DNA of 13,011 nt from an uncultured Collinsella sp. (GCA_934658705.1 CAKUHP010000035.1:1-13011), one strand, 5' to 3'; counted from the first letter of the stretch, positions 1 through 6,509 are shown. The notes: generated by a model not told the origin, from the sequence alone. Numbers and translations: made by a program.

Positions 1-690
1 GGCACGGGACTCGCCATCAACTGCGGCGACCTGGCACTCACCATGGTCACCAAGACGGTTCTCGACGACCCCACGCTCGAGCCGAACGTAAAACTGCGCG
101 TACTTCATGAGCTCACCGAGATGATCGTCCGCACCATCGAGGGCCAGGCACTCGACCTGGGCTGGGTCCGCGACGGGCGCTTCGACATCTCCGTCGATGA
201 TTACCTGGACATGGCGACGCACAAGACCGCGTTCTACAGCGGAGCGACGCCGCTTGCCGCCGGAGCCATTATTGGCGGTGGCAGCAATGAGCAAATCGAG
301 GCGCTGCGCACCTTTGGCCTGCACACCGGTCTTGCCTTCCAGATCCAGGACGATCTGCTCAACCTGGTCGGCACCAAGGAAGCCGCCAATAAGGACTTCC
401 GCACCGACATCACCGAGGGCAAGCGCACGCTCGTCGCTGTACACGCCCTATCCGACGAGCGCTACCACGACGAGGTCGAGGCCATTCTCTCCTCGGGCAC
501 CGAGGACCCCGCGCAGCTCGCACGCGCCGTGGAGATCTTCCAGGAGACCGGCTCCATCGAATATGCTCACGCCTACGCGCTCGACCTGACCGCTAAGGCC
601 AAGGCGGCCATCGAGGACGTCCAGCTCGACCCGCACGCGCGCGAGCTGTTCCTCTCCATGGCAGATTTCTTTGTGGAGCGCCTCAACTAG
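1..690 (+). CDS. Polyprenyl (isoprenyl) diphosphate synthase, C-terminal part (5' end outside window)
   Basis: The frame is open from base 1 and runs 229 codons to TAG at 688-690, so the start and the first Asp-rich motif (DDxxD) lie upstream. Visible trans-prenyltransferase signatures are GTGLAINCGD at the edge, EGQALDLGW, the HKTA lysine motif and the second Asp-rich motif FQIQDDLLN (about 337-363), followed by TDITEGKRTL. In this family the Asp pairs bind Mg2+ and diphosphate while isopentenyl diphosphate is added to an allylic diphosphate in the cytosol, making GGPP-type or longer chains for quinone or cell-wall lipid synthesis. The second motif ends in Asn (DDLLN) rather than Asp. That occurs in some GGPP synthases, but chain length cannot be judged without the N-terminus. 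There is no clear terminator before the next gene, 138 bp downstream on the same strand. Confidence 0.9.
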   Translation, partial: GTGLAINCGDLALTMVTKTVLDDPTLEPNVKLRVLHELTEMIVRTIEGQALDLGWVRDGRFDISVDDYLDMATHKTAFYSGATPLAAGAIIGGGSNEQIEALRTFGLHTGLAFQIQDDLLNLVGTKEAANKDFRTDITEGKRTLVAVHALSDERYHDEVEAILSSGTEDPAQLARAVEIFQETGSIEYAHAYALDLTAKAKAAIEDVQLDPHARELFLSMADFFVERLN

Positions 691-828
691 CGGGGGTTAT
701 AAAACCTGTCGCCAGCGTATTTGGGTACAAGTTGCTACACTGTTGAGTGCATGTTTATGCATCCCTTTGCGTTGTCTATCCGACAGACGCTCAAATAGTA
801 CGAATGGTACGCCGAAAGGGGTTCGTTC

Positions 829-1734
829 ATGGAACCTATTACCACGGGCATGCAGGGAGCAGCCGTCGAGGACGTTCAGTCTCGCCTCCTGCAGCTCGGC
901 TACACAATCGATGCCGCCGAGGTCGCTGACAAGCGCTTTGGCACCACCACCGAGCAGGCCGTTGGCACCTTTAGGCTCGACAGCGGTCTTGCCGCCGGTC
1001 ACGCCGTTGACATCCCCTGCTGGAGCGCCCTGGTCGACGCTTCGTACAAGCTGGGTGACCGCACCCTCTACCTGCGCATGCCCAATTTCCACGGTGCCGA
1101 CGTGCAGGCCCTGCAGCGCGCCCTCAACGTGCTAGGCTTTGCCTGCGGTGAGGACGATGGTTACTTTGGCCCGCACACCGAGGCCGCCCTGCAGCAGTTC
1201 CAAGAAAACGTCGGCCTGTTTGCCGACGGCATGGCCTTTCAGGATACCTACGCCTACATCAACCGTCTGCACCATGTGTGGGAGGGCAAGCCCTCGGTCA
1301 CCGAGGCCGAGTCGCGCATCGGTTTTGCCCGCGCCGCCAACGTGCTCGAGCGCTTCCAGATTGCCGTCATCGGCGAAGACCCCATCGCACGCAGCGTTGC
1401 ATCGCGCATGTGGAACATCGCCACGGCGACGACCGACAATAGCGGCATGATGCTCTGCGATTCCGAGGTTCCAACCGACGTGGATCTGGTGCTCGAGATT
1501 GCAAGCGACGAGCTGCCCGCCGACGCCGCACCGCGCGCCACGATTGCCCTTGCCGAGTGCCACAACTTGGCCCAGCGCATCCGCACCGCCAATGTCGCCG
1601 CACAGCAAAAGCCGGCACGCATCCGCATTGAGCTCACCGGCATGACGCGCTACAACGGCACCTTCACGGCAAGCGACGCCCAGACGCTCGCAGTGCGCCT
1701 ACTCGATGGCGTTTGCGATGCCCTTGCAGATTAG
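829..1734 (+). CDS. CwlM-like cytoplasmic protein: two peptidoglycan-binding repeats plus a degenerate amidase-like C-terminus
   Basis: 301 aa. The ATG at 829 is preceded by GAAAGGGG (814-821) at 7 nt. There is no signal peptide or membrane segment, so it should be cytosolic. Residues about 6-68 and 88-138 are two PG_binding_1-type repeats; the second contains GADVQALQRALNVLGF and DGYFGPHTEAALQQF. The linker ASYKLGDRTLY (71-81) and the spacing of the second repeat closely resemble mycobacterial CwlM as I remember it. CwlM is a cytoplasmic amidase homologue that regulates MurA and peptidoglycan precursor supply. Residues 160-301 have the length and the end pattern of an Amidase_3 fold, but I see none of the usual zinc-ligand motifs, so catalysis is unlikely. 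The extended C-terminal tail that carries the regulatory phosphosite in CwlM is absent. Repeat assignment is firm. The CwlM link is inferred from remembered sequence and shared architecture. Confidence 0.75.
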   Translation: MEPITTGMQGAAVEDVQSRLLQLGYTIDAAEVADKRFGTTTEQAVGTFRLDSGLAAGHAVDIPCWSALVDASYKLGDRTLYLRMPNFHGADVQALQRALNVLGFACGEDDGYFGPHTEAALQQFQENVGLFADGMAFQDTYAYINRLHHVWEGKPSVTEAESRIGFARAANVLERFQIAVIGEDPIARSVASRMWNIATATTDNSGMMLCDSEVPTDVDLVLEIASDELPADAAPRATIALAECHNLAQRIRTANVAAQQKPARIRIELTGMTRYNGTFTASDAQTLAVRLLDGVCDALAD

Positions 1735-1741
1735 GTAAACT
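1713..1741 (+). promoter_or_regulatory. Probable sigma70-type promoter of tRNA-Gln
   Basis: A -35-like TTGCGA (1713-1718), an exact 17-bp spacer and a -10-like TAAACT (1736-1741) overlap the stop codon of the upstream gene. Predicted initiation is near 1748, leaving a short 5' leader that includes the small hairpin GTTGCT-TTTG-AGCAAC (1748-1763) before the mature tRNA at 1773. Each hexamer matches consensus at 4 of 6 positions. Confidence 0.45.
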
Positions 1742-1772
1742 AGACGAGTTGCTTTTGAGCAACAGCACACAT

Positions 1773-1844
1773 TGGGACGTAGTTCAACGGTAGAACTCCG
1801 GTTTTTGGTGCCGGCTGTTGGGGGTTCGAATCCCTCCGTCCCAG
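1773..1844 (+). tRNA. tRNA-Gln (anticodon UUG)
   Basis: A full cloverleaf folds by eye. Acceptor TGGGACG (1773-1779) pairs with CGTCCCA (1837-1843), with discriminator G1844. The D stem is GTTC/GAAC. The anticodon stem CCGGT/GCCGG holds loop TTTTGGT, with anticodon TTG at 1805-1807 reading CAA (Gln). The variable loop is 5 nt, and the T arm GGGGG-TTCGAAT-CCCTC follows. CCA is not encoded. Its terminator starts 14 nt downstream. The 3' part of this gene is repeated twice more downstream, at 2019 and 2211. Confidence 0.95.
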
Positions 1845-1857
1845 CCCCTAAGAACAT

Positions 1858-1893
1858 AGCGCTCCAGGCCCTTATGGACCCGGAGCGCTTTTT
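1858..1893 (+). terminator. Intrinsic terminator of tRNA-Gln, copy 1
   Basis: AGCGCTCC (1858-1865) pairs perfectly with GGAGCGCT (1882-1889), and the stem is followed by TTTTT (1889-1893). The loop can form a small inner GG/CC helix. It directly follows the tRNA. Confidence 0.85.
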
Positions 1894-1903
1894 CGTAGGC
1901 AAG

Positions 1904-2029
1904 CGGAGGGATTCGAACCCGCAAGGGTGCGGAGCTGAGGAAACGCGAAGCGTTTTCCAGCGAAGCACGCAAGGAGCGAAGCGACGCAGCAGGGCGCGGC
2001 CGCCGGCAGGCGGACGCGGAATCCCTCCG
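1904..2029. repeat. Inverted-repeat-bounded structured element next to tRNA-Gln, copy 1
   Basis: CGGAGGGATTC (1904-1914) and GAATCCCTCCG (2019-2029) are perfect 11-bp inverted termini, and both match the T-arm/acceptor region of the tRNA. Inside are a hairpin of GGAAACGC and GCGTTTTCC (1939-1958), repeated GCGAAGC motifs, and a GC-rich hairpin CGCG-G-CCGCC / GGCGG-A-CGCG (1995-2018) with loop GGCA. There is no coding content. The 126-bp size and inverted ends suggest a miniature repeat (MITE- or REP-like), or a relic of recombination at the tRNA. Confidence 0.6.
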
Positions 2030-2048
2030 TCCCAGCCCCTAAGAACAT

Positions 2049-2084
2049 AGCGCTCCAGGCCCTTATGGACCCGGAGCGCTTTTT
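2049..2084 (+). terminator. Duplicated intrinsic terminator, copy 2
   Basis: An exact copy of the tRNA-Gln terminator, shifted by 191 bp as part of the tandem duplication. There is no complete tRNA in front of it, only the last 16 bases of one (2019-2034), so it is probably a passenger of the duplication or a backup terminator. Confidence 0.75.
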
Positions 2085-2094
2085 CGTAGGCAAG

Positions 2095-2221
2095 CGGAGG
2101 GATTCGAACCCGCAAGGGTGCGGAGCTGAGGAAACGCGAAGCGTTTTCCAGCGAAGCACGCAAGGAGCGAAGCGACGCAGCGGCACGCGGCCGCCGAAAA
2201 GGCGGACGCGGAATCCCTCCG
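2095..2221. repeat. Inverted-repeat-bounded structured element, copy 2
   Basis: Second copy of the element at 1904-2029, with the same 11-bp inverted termini (2095-2105 and 2211-2221). It is identical except near the right end. There the GC-rich stem is kept (CGCG-G-CCGCC / GGCGG-A-CGCG, 2186-2210) but the loop is GAAAA instead of GGCA, and the bases just before the stem differ. Confidence 0.6.
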
Positions 2222-2250
2222 TCCCACATCAGCCATGGGCCCCATCATTT

Positions 2251-2303
2251 AGAAACCATCAGCCCAGTTCCGAAAAGAGAGCCGCTTTCTACAAAGTGCC
2301 GTG
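2251..2303 (+). repeat. Left copy of direct repeat flanking the AAA_14 ATPase region
   Basis: These 53 bases match 3993-4045 at about 47 positions without gaps (shared core ATCAGCCCAGTTCCGAAAAG). Each copy runs straight into a variable-arm hairpin, so the ATPase gene sits between direct repeats of roughly 180-190 bp. The bases between the tRNA repeats and this copy (2227-2250) hold nothing I recognise. Confidence 0.75.
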
Positions 2304-2441
2304 CAATCCCGTCGGTCGGGGCACCGGCTTAGGTTTATCGCGAGTTCCGCACGAACAGGAGGCCACTTAATGTGGCCTCCGTCGTGAGCAGGACTGTAGA
2401 GCAGGAAACCTAAGCCGGTGCCCCGACCGACGGGACCGCAC
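2301..2441 (+). repeat. Variable-arm hairpin VAH-a (type I head)
   Basis: Arms 2308-2336 and 2406-2434 are perfect 29-bp inverted repeats, extended by GTGC (2301-2304) pairing with GCAC (2438-2441) across a short mismatch. The head (2337-2405) has conserved TCGCGAGTTCCGCACG, an apical stem GGAGGCCAC/GTGGCCTCC closing the TTAAT loop, and GCAGGACTGTAGAGCAGG. Part of the head can pair further (AGTTCC with GGACT, one bulge). It ends 3 bases past the stop codon of the AAA_14 gene. There is no T-run on either side, so it is not a standard intrinsic terminator. Confidence 0.85.
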
Positions 2442-2444
2442 GCC

Positions 2445-3818
2445 CTACTTCAGACTGAGCGACCATTTCCACGCGGGAATGACTTCGATAATGCCATGCT
2501 CCGTTTCGATCTGGGTCGCCTCACGCAACGTGATGATTTTTGCGTCTTTGATCCTCGTTTTTGACATCGCAACCTCAAGAGACCCGACTTCGCGCCGGCG
2601 CGTTTTCTCCGCCGTCATATCGACCGTTACTTGATAAAGCGCATAGGGGTCTGATGCCAAGGCATCACCAACCAGAAAATCGACCTTTTCTCGCGTTTGC
2701 GTCGGGGCCGTATATGAAGTCACCGTTTCCATGCGACCATTTGCCGTGCGGCGCATAAGCTCAGCATATATCGCAGTCTCCAGGCGCTTTCCAATATCCT
2801 GTTGATTGGCACGCGACGTCGCATATGCCATTCCCTGATCAACGGCATAGACTTTATCCGTTGTCGTTGTCTTCGGCGATAGCGCCGTTGAATACTTCGG
2901 TAGCAGCCCAATGAGATGAGCCTGTTGGAACAGACGCACGAGCTCACTAATTTTTTCCCATGACGCTCGATATCCGACAGACTTTAAAGCATCCAGTAAA
3001 CTGTTGACCGAGAGGTCACACCCCGTGTTCCTCAGGCAGAAGAGCCCCACCTGGTTGGCGAGAGCGATATCCGTGCGCCCGCTTCGCTCGAGAATATCTC
3101 GCGCAACAACATCTCGTAGATAAGCCTGAAGCATCTGAATACGCGAACCAGCATTAAGCTCCTGAACCCCAGGGAAGCCACCCTCTACGAGGTAGCGGTC
3201 GTATGCCGATTCCAAATCAGTCCGCTGCTGCGGAGAAACAGCTAGAGTTCCAGCATCAGTAGACATATCCAGCGCTTCAATGTGATGAAACGCGCAGTAC
3301 TCGCGAAACGAGAGCGGATGCATGGCATGCTCTTGCGAACGACCGCGAAACTGTGTTGCGATTTCATCAGCAGAGAGCTTCGAAGAAGATCCAGTAATAA
3401 CAAGCGTCACATTCTCATGCTCAGCCAAGCGTTGACACACGCCTTGCCATCCATCAGTCTCCTGCACCTCATCCAAAAAGAGATAACAGCCCTTTGACCG
3501 TGCAGAGGGAACTTGCCGCCAATATTCTTCCAATATGTCGCTCATAAGCGTGTCCGGCGCAGGCCGAAGACGATCGTCGGCAAAATTGAAATAGAAGATA
3601 CGCTCGGGATCGATACCGCGATCGATAAGGCGATGAATCCATTGAAACGCATAGAACGTTTTGCCGCAGCGCCTGATGCCCGTGATGATATGGACAAGAT
3701 TGAACGGCTTTGGCTCAGGAAGATCACCGATGACATCGTCTCGATGCACGACATGAGGAATCTCAAAGGAACGGGCCTCGGCAACAATCTCCGCAATACT
3801 TAAAGCAGTAGGGGCCAT
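2445..3818 (-). CDS. AAA_14-DUF4143 family ATPase
   Basis: 457 aa. ATG codons lie at 3821 and 3818. The second was chosen because AGGAGG (plus-strand CCTCCT 3824-3829) is 5 nt from it but only 2 nt from the first. Walker A is GIRRCGKT (residues 47-54), Walker B YLFLDEVQ (112-119) and sensor-like ITGSSSKLS (about 141-149). The typical PLSFREY segment follows. The C-terminal part has VDFLVG (from about 379) and YQVTVDM, the core of the DUF4143 domain, which looks like a degenerate PD-(D/E)XK fold. The molecular role of this family is not established, and members are often in accessory regions. The gene is visibly less GC-rich than its neighbours, has its own operator-bearing promoter and is bracketed by VAH-a and VAH-b, all fitting horizontal acquisition as a single-gene cassette. 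Confidence 0.9.
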   Translation of the reverse strand: MAPTALSIAEIVAEARSFEIPHVVHRDDVIGDLPEPKPFNLVHIITGIRRCGKTFYAFQWIHRLIDRGIDPERIFYFNFADDRLRPAPDTLMSDILEEYWRQVPSARSKGCYLFLDEVQETDGWQGVCQRLAEHENVTLVITGSSSKLSADEIATQFRGRSQEHAMHPLSFREYCAFHHIEALDMSTDAGTLAVSPQQRTDLESAYDRYLVEGGFPGVQELNAGSRIQMLQAYLRDVVARDILERSGRTDIALANQVGLFCLRNTGCDLSVNSLLDALKSVGYRASWEKISELVRLFQQAHLIGLLPKYSTALSPKTTTTDKVYAVDQGMAYATSRANQQDIGKRLETAIYAELMRRTANGRMETVTSYTAPTQTREKVDFLVGDALASDPYALYQVTVDMTAEKTRRREVGSLEVAMSKTRIKDAKIITLREATQIETEHGIIEVIPAWKWSLSLK

Positions 3819-3841
3819 CATGCCCTCCTTTCAACACCCTG

Positions 3842-3906
3842 AGTATATAACTTCTCGTGTAGGACGAGAAGTTATGGTCGAAACTTCTCATGCAGGACGA
3901 GAAGTT
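3842..3906 (-). promoter_or_regulatory. Promoter of the AAA_14 gene with two operator palindromes
   Basis: On the minus strand TATACT (plus AGTATA, 3842-3847) is a good -10, placing the start about 17 nt before the ribosome site. Right behind it is a perfect 11-bp inverted repeat TAACTTCTCGT-N5-ACGAGAAGTTA (3848-3874), which fills the spacer and the -35 region (weak hexamer TTCTCG). A second copy, AACTTCTC/GAGAAGTT (3882-3906), is centred 33 bp away, close to three helical turns. Twin sites on one DNA face suggest cooperative binding of a dimeric repressor. No regulator is encoded beside it, so autoregulation or a distant repressor is possible. Confidence 0.65.
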
Positions 3907-3952
3907 AAGATAGATTCCAAGGCATGTCCCAAAAATCTACTCGTACAAGACA

Positions 3953-3984
3953 GGCGCTCCAAGCCCATCAGGACCAAGAGCGCC
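3953..3984 (+). terminator. Terminator-like hairpin, relic resembling the tRNA-Gln terminator
   Basis: GGCGCTC (3953-3959) pairs with GAGCGCC (3978-3984). Sequence and layout parallel the tRNA-Gln terminator (shared GCGCTCCA, GCCC, GGACC and GAGCGC in order), but only TT follows, so termination is probably weak. No tRNA or gene on the plus strand leads into it, which suggests a copied or displaced terminator next to the flanking repeat. Confidence 0.4.
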
Positions 3985-3992
3985 TTACATCA

Positions 3993-4045
3993 AGAAAATA
4001 TCAGCCCAGTTCCGAAAAGCGAGCCGCCATCTACAACGTGCCGTG
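3993..4045 (+). repeat. Right copy of direct repeat flanking the AAA_14 ATPase region
   Basis: Partner of 2251-2303 in the same orientation and at the same distance from the following hairpin (VAH-b). About six substitutions and no gaps separate the two copies. Confidence 0.75.
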
Positions 4046-4173
4046 TGGCCCCGACGGGCCGGGCATTAAGTTTGTCGCGAGTTCCGCACGCAAAGAAGGC
4101 CACTTAATGTGGCCTTCGTCTTGCGCAGGACTGTAGAGCAGCAAACTTAATGCCCGGCCCGCCGGGGCCGCAC
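4043..4173 (+). repeat. Variable-arm hairpin VAH-b (type II head)
   Basis: Arms 4043-4074 and 4142-4173 pair over 32 bp with one G-T wobble and one A-C mismatch. The arm sequence is different from VAH-a except near the head (ATTAAGTTT versus CTTAGGTTT). Head 4075-4141: TCGCGAGTTCCGCACG, then GCAA..GAAGGCCAC, loop TTAAT, GTGGCCTTC..TTGC, then GCAGGACTGTAGAGCAG. It ends 4 bases past the stop codon of the Toprim gene. Confidence 0.85.
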
Positions 4174-4177
4174 GTCC

Positions 4178-6367
4178 CTAATTGTTAAGCATGCGGTCGA
4201 AGCTTCCCGAGTCGCCATCCCGATAGTCGGCGGTCATCAGGATCTCCTGCGGAATACGCCCGCCCTCGCGCAGCACGTTGCGGAACTGCACACGCGTAAC
4301 CATGGGCAGGTCCTTGATCGTCGCCGCCAGGTTCTGCGGCACGCCCTGGTTGGCGGCCGCGGGCTCGCACTCGCCACCGGCCTTTACACGACGCTTGTGC
4401 TCGGCGAGCATGGCACGATACATTCCGGCATGCAGGCGAATCTCAACGACATTGGCGTTACGAGCCTGCTCAACGATGCGCGCGCCCTCTCGATCGATAT
4501 CGCCCACGTAGTAGACGTAGTTAAAGCGATAGCCGATCTCGGCCAGATAATCGTCCAGCGCGTGCGAGACGCTCGCCTTGCAGCCGCCACCAAAGATGAC
4601 ACCGCCGACCTTGGTGCCAAAGAGCTTGGCGTGCTTGCGACCGCGCAGGAGCTTGACGATCTCGTCGTAGGTGTCCAGGTTCTCGACCATAATGAATGGC
4701 TTGTCGGCACCCAGCGTAAAGAAGCCCGTAAAGTGCACAGGACGGTTGGGGGCAACCTTAATCGCCTGCATGCTGATGCCCTTTTCGGCCATACGCCTAA
4801 TCAGGCGCTCGCCGTGCTTGCCGTCAAAGGCCTTTTCGTCATTAAAGATCTGATAGGCACGCTGGCGGCGCGAGGCAATCGGCGTATCAGCACCGCGGTT
4901 CTGCTCAATCCAAGCCTGGATAATCGCTATTTCCTCGGCGATCTTGCGGTTGGACATCTCGTTGTGCTGGGCGCGCTGCGGGGCCTTCTTGCCGTCCTTG
5001 CCCTCGACCTTTACGATCTGGGTCTGCTGCTCCTTAATCTTGGAGAGCGCCGTGGGCGTGGGGACAACCTTGAGCAGTTGCCTGCCCAGTACGCGGGCCA
5101 GGGCAAATGCCGAGACCTCGCCGTGGGTAGTCGCCTCGGCCTGCTGGGCAGCCGTATCTGCTGCGGCAGACTCGGGCTTCTTCTGAGACTTGCGCTTAGA
5201 ATCGCCCTGGGTATTGCGCTCACGTTTCGACGTAGGCGTCTGCTTCTGCGAATGCTCGGGCTTGCCCTCCTTTGTCGGCTGGCGTTTAGGCTGCTCCGAA
5301 GCAACCCCGGCTTTCGTATCCTCGTTCTGCGGCGCAGTCTTCTCGGTTGCAGCCTCGGCATGGGAGCCGCGGCCCCCGCGATGACGGCGTCGACGGGGTT
5401 TGCTCGAGGCGCTCTCCCCCGCCTGCTCGCCCGCAGGCTGCTGGCCCTTGACCTCGGCATCAACCACAGGCTGCGGCTCAACAGGCTTCTGCTCACAGGC
5501 CGCCGGCTCAGCGGCTTTCTCATTTTTTTCGGCCTTTTCGGCCTGAACGGTCGAAGCTGGCTCGTTCTTCTCCTGGCGCTTTACGGGATATGCGCGCCCG
5601 GCAAAACCGCGCCCGGGACGGCACGAACCCGGGGCCTTCTTGGCAGACTCCTCAACATCGTCTGCAACCTCGGCATGCCCTTCGGCCTCATGCTCGACGT
5701 CCTGCTGCGCAGCCTTAAAGTGAGCGCCGCGACGACGTTTGGGCTCTTGAGACTCAACATGCTCTTGAGCACGAGCCGGTTCCTGCACTTCGACGGGCTT
5801 TTCCTCGGCGGTCTCAGCATCCGTCTCATCCTTTTGAGCAACGGCACGACGGAAGCGCTCCTGCTGGGCGCGGCGCTGCGCATCGCGCTTGCCGCCTCCG
5901 CCAAAGCCGCCTCGGCCCGCCTTGGCAGTGAAGGCACGCACGACATGCTCGTCGAGCAGCTCGTCTGTATCGATATGCTCACGTGGGGCAGCCTCTTCCG
6001 CGGCAGGCATCTCAGAGAAATTATCGACGGAAGCCTCTTCGGCAACCTCGACAGGCTGCTCCCGGGCATCGCAAATCTCGGCATTGATGGTATAGAACGC
6101 CGGGCGCCCGTTAATGCCGCTGCCCTCGATCTTGGTCACGATATTTGCCGCGATAAGCTCGTCGCGCATCGCCTTAGTATCGCACTCCTTATCCACGGAG
6201 CGAAAGATTTGCGCCAGAGCGCTCGACTTAATCTTGAGCGCTTTGCGGCAAAGCAGATCGTAAGCAACGAGCTTCGCCCGCTCAGCAGAAAGCGACGTTT
6301 GGCCGCTCAAACGCTCGGCCAGAGCGTCGACATTGTTTTGGTTATCGGAATATACCGTCTTGGCCAC
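4178..6367 (-). CDS. Large Toprim protein with JetD/DUF2220-like C-terminus and long disordered linker
   Basis: 729 aa from a GTG at 6367, preceded by GAAAGGGG at 4 nt. In-frame ATGs upstream (6391, 6520) lack a ribosome site, and 6520 would run into the cstA terminator. Residues 1-98 look like a small helical, winged-helix-like domain. About 100-410 is low-complexity Ala/Glu/Gln/Lys with basic RG-rich patches (GRGGFGGGGKR, RPGRGFAGR, PRRRRHRGGRGS), suggesting nucleic-acid binding. The conserved part (about 415-729) has RAYQIFNDEKAF (503-514), then FIMVENLDTY with Glu562 and YYVGDIDREG with Asp623 and Asp625, the Glu plus DxD pattern of Toprim folds. The order matches the C-terminal half of Wadjet JetD (DUF3322/DUF2220). 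JetA, JetB and JetC are absent. It could be a nuclease or DNA-processing enzyme. The family link is inferred and the function is unknown. Confidence 0.75.
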   Translation of the reverse strand: MAKTVYSDNQNNVDALAERLSGQTSLSAERAKLVAYDLLCRKALKIKSSALAQIFRSVDKECDTKAMRDELIAANIVTKIEGSGINGRPAFYTINAEICDAREQPVEVAEEASVDNFSEMPAAEEAAPREHIDTDELLDEHVVRAFTAKAGRGGFGGGGKRDAQRRAQQERFRRAVAQKDETDAETAEEKPVEVQEPARAQEHVESQEPKRRRGAHFKAAQQDVEHEAEGHAEVADDVEESAKKAPGSCRPGRGFAGRAYPVKRQEKNEPASTVQAEKAEKNEKAAEPAACEQKPVEPQPVVDAEVKGQQPAGEQAGESASSKPRRRRHRGGRGSHAEAATEKTAPQNEDTKAGVASEQPKRQPTKEGKPEHSQKQTPTSKRERNTQGDSKRKSQKKPESAAADTAAQQAEATTHGEVSAFALARVLGRQLLKVVPTPTALSKIKEQQTQIVKVEGKDGKKAPQRAQHNEMSNRKIAEEIAIIQAWIEQNRGADTPIASRRQRAYQIFNDEKAFDGKHGERLIRRMAEKGISMQAIKVAPNRPVHFTGFFTLGADKPFIMVENLDTYDEIVKLLRGRKHAKLFGTKVGGVIFGGGCKASVSHALDDYLAEIGYRFNYVYYVGDIDREGARIVEQARNANVVEIRLHAGMYRAMLAEHKRRVKAGGECEPAAANQGVPQNLAATIKDLPMVTRVQFRNVLREGGRIPQEILMTADYRDGDSGSFDRMLNN

Positions 6368-6470
6368 GGGGCCCCTTTCATATGCACACATATACGTCCA
6401 TATGGTACAACGCACGCACCTATCCACGCAAAACATCTGCGAGAACGCCCTTACATCACCCGCTTTCACA

Positions 6471-6509
6471 AGAAAAAAGACCGGGTCCGCTTGATTGCGG
6501 GCCCGGTCT
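6471..6509 (-). terminator. Intrinsic terminator of cstA
   Basis: On the minus strand AGACCGGG and CCCGGTCT form the stem, extended by CCGC/GCGG past one mismatch (6478-6509), and TTTTTTCT follows. It lies about 40 bp after the cstA stop and separates cstA from the Toprim gene, which must therefore have its own promoter. Confidence 0.85.

Larger units (their letters stand above)
1828..2226 (+). repeat. Tandem duplication seeded on the tRNA-Gln 3' end (2 units of 191/192 bp plus a 16-bp remnant)
   Basis: The last 16 bases of the tRNA acceptor/T-arm side, GAATCCCTCCGTCCCA, occur at 1828, 2019 and 2211. Units 1 (1828-2018) and 2 (2019-2210) are identical over their first 163 bases, which include the terminator, and differ only in a 28/29-base tail. 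Duplicated tRNA 3' ends are what att sites of tRNA-targeted integrative elements look like, but there is no integrase here and the intervening DNA is non-coding. The antisense reading frame across this stretch is repetitive shadow translation of the tRNA arm and is not a gene. Confidence 0.85.

Noticed and set aside
1699..2229. A 176-codon minus-strand frame across the tRNA-Gln repeats
   Set aside because: It is an antisense translation of the tRNA and its duplicated units, and its repetitive content just mirrors the DNA repeat.
2301..4173. VAH elements as integron attC sites flanking gene cassettes
   Set aside because: attC sites have conserved outer R boxes and a variable centre, the reverse of what is seen here, and no integron integrase is present in the window.
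4178..6367. A Wadjet defence operon around the JetD-like protein
   Set aside because: Neither neighbour is JetA, JetB or JetC. The flanking genes are cstA and an AAA_14 ATPase, so only an orphan JetD-like protein can be claimed.
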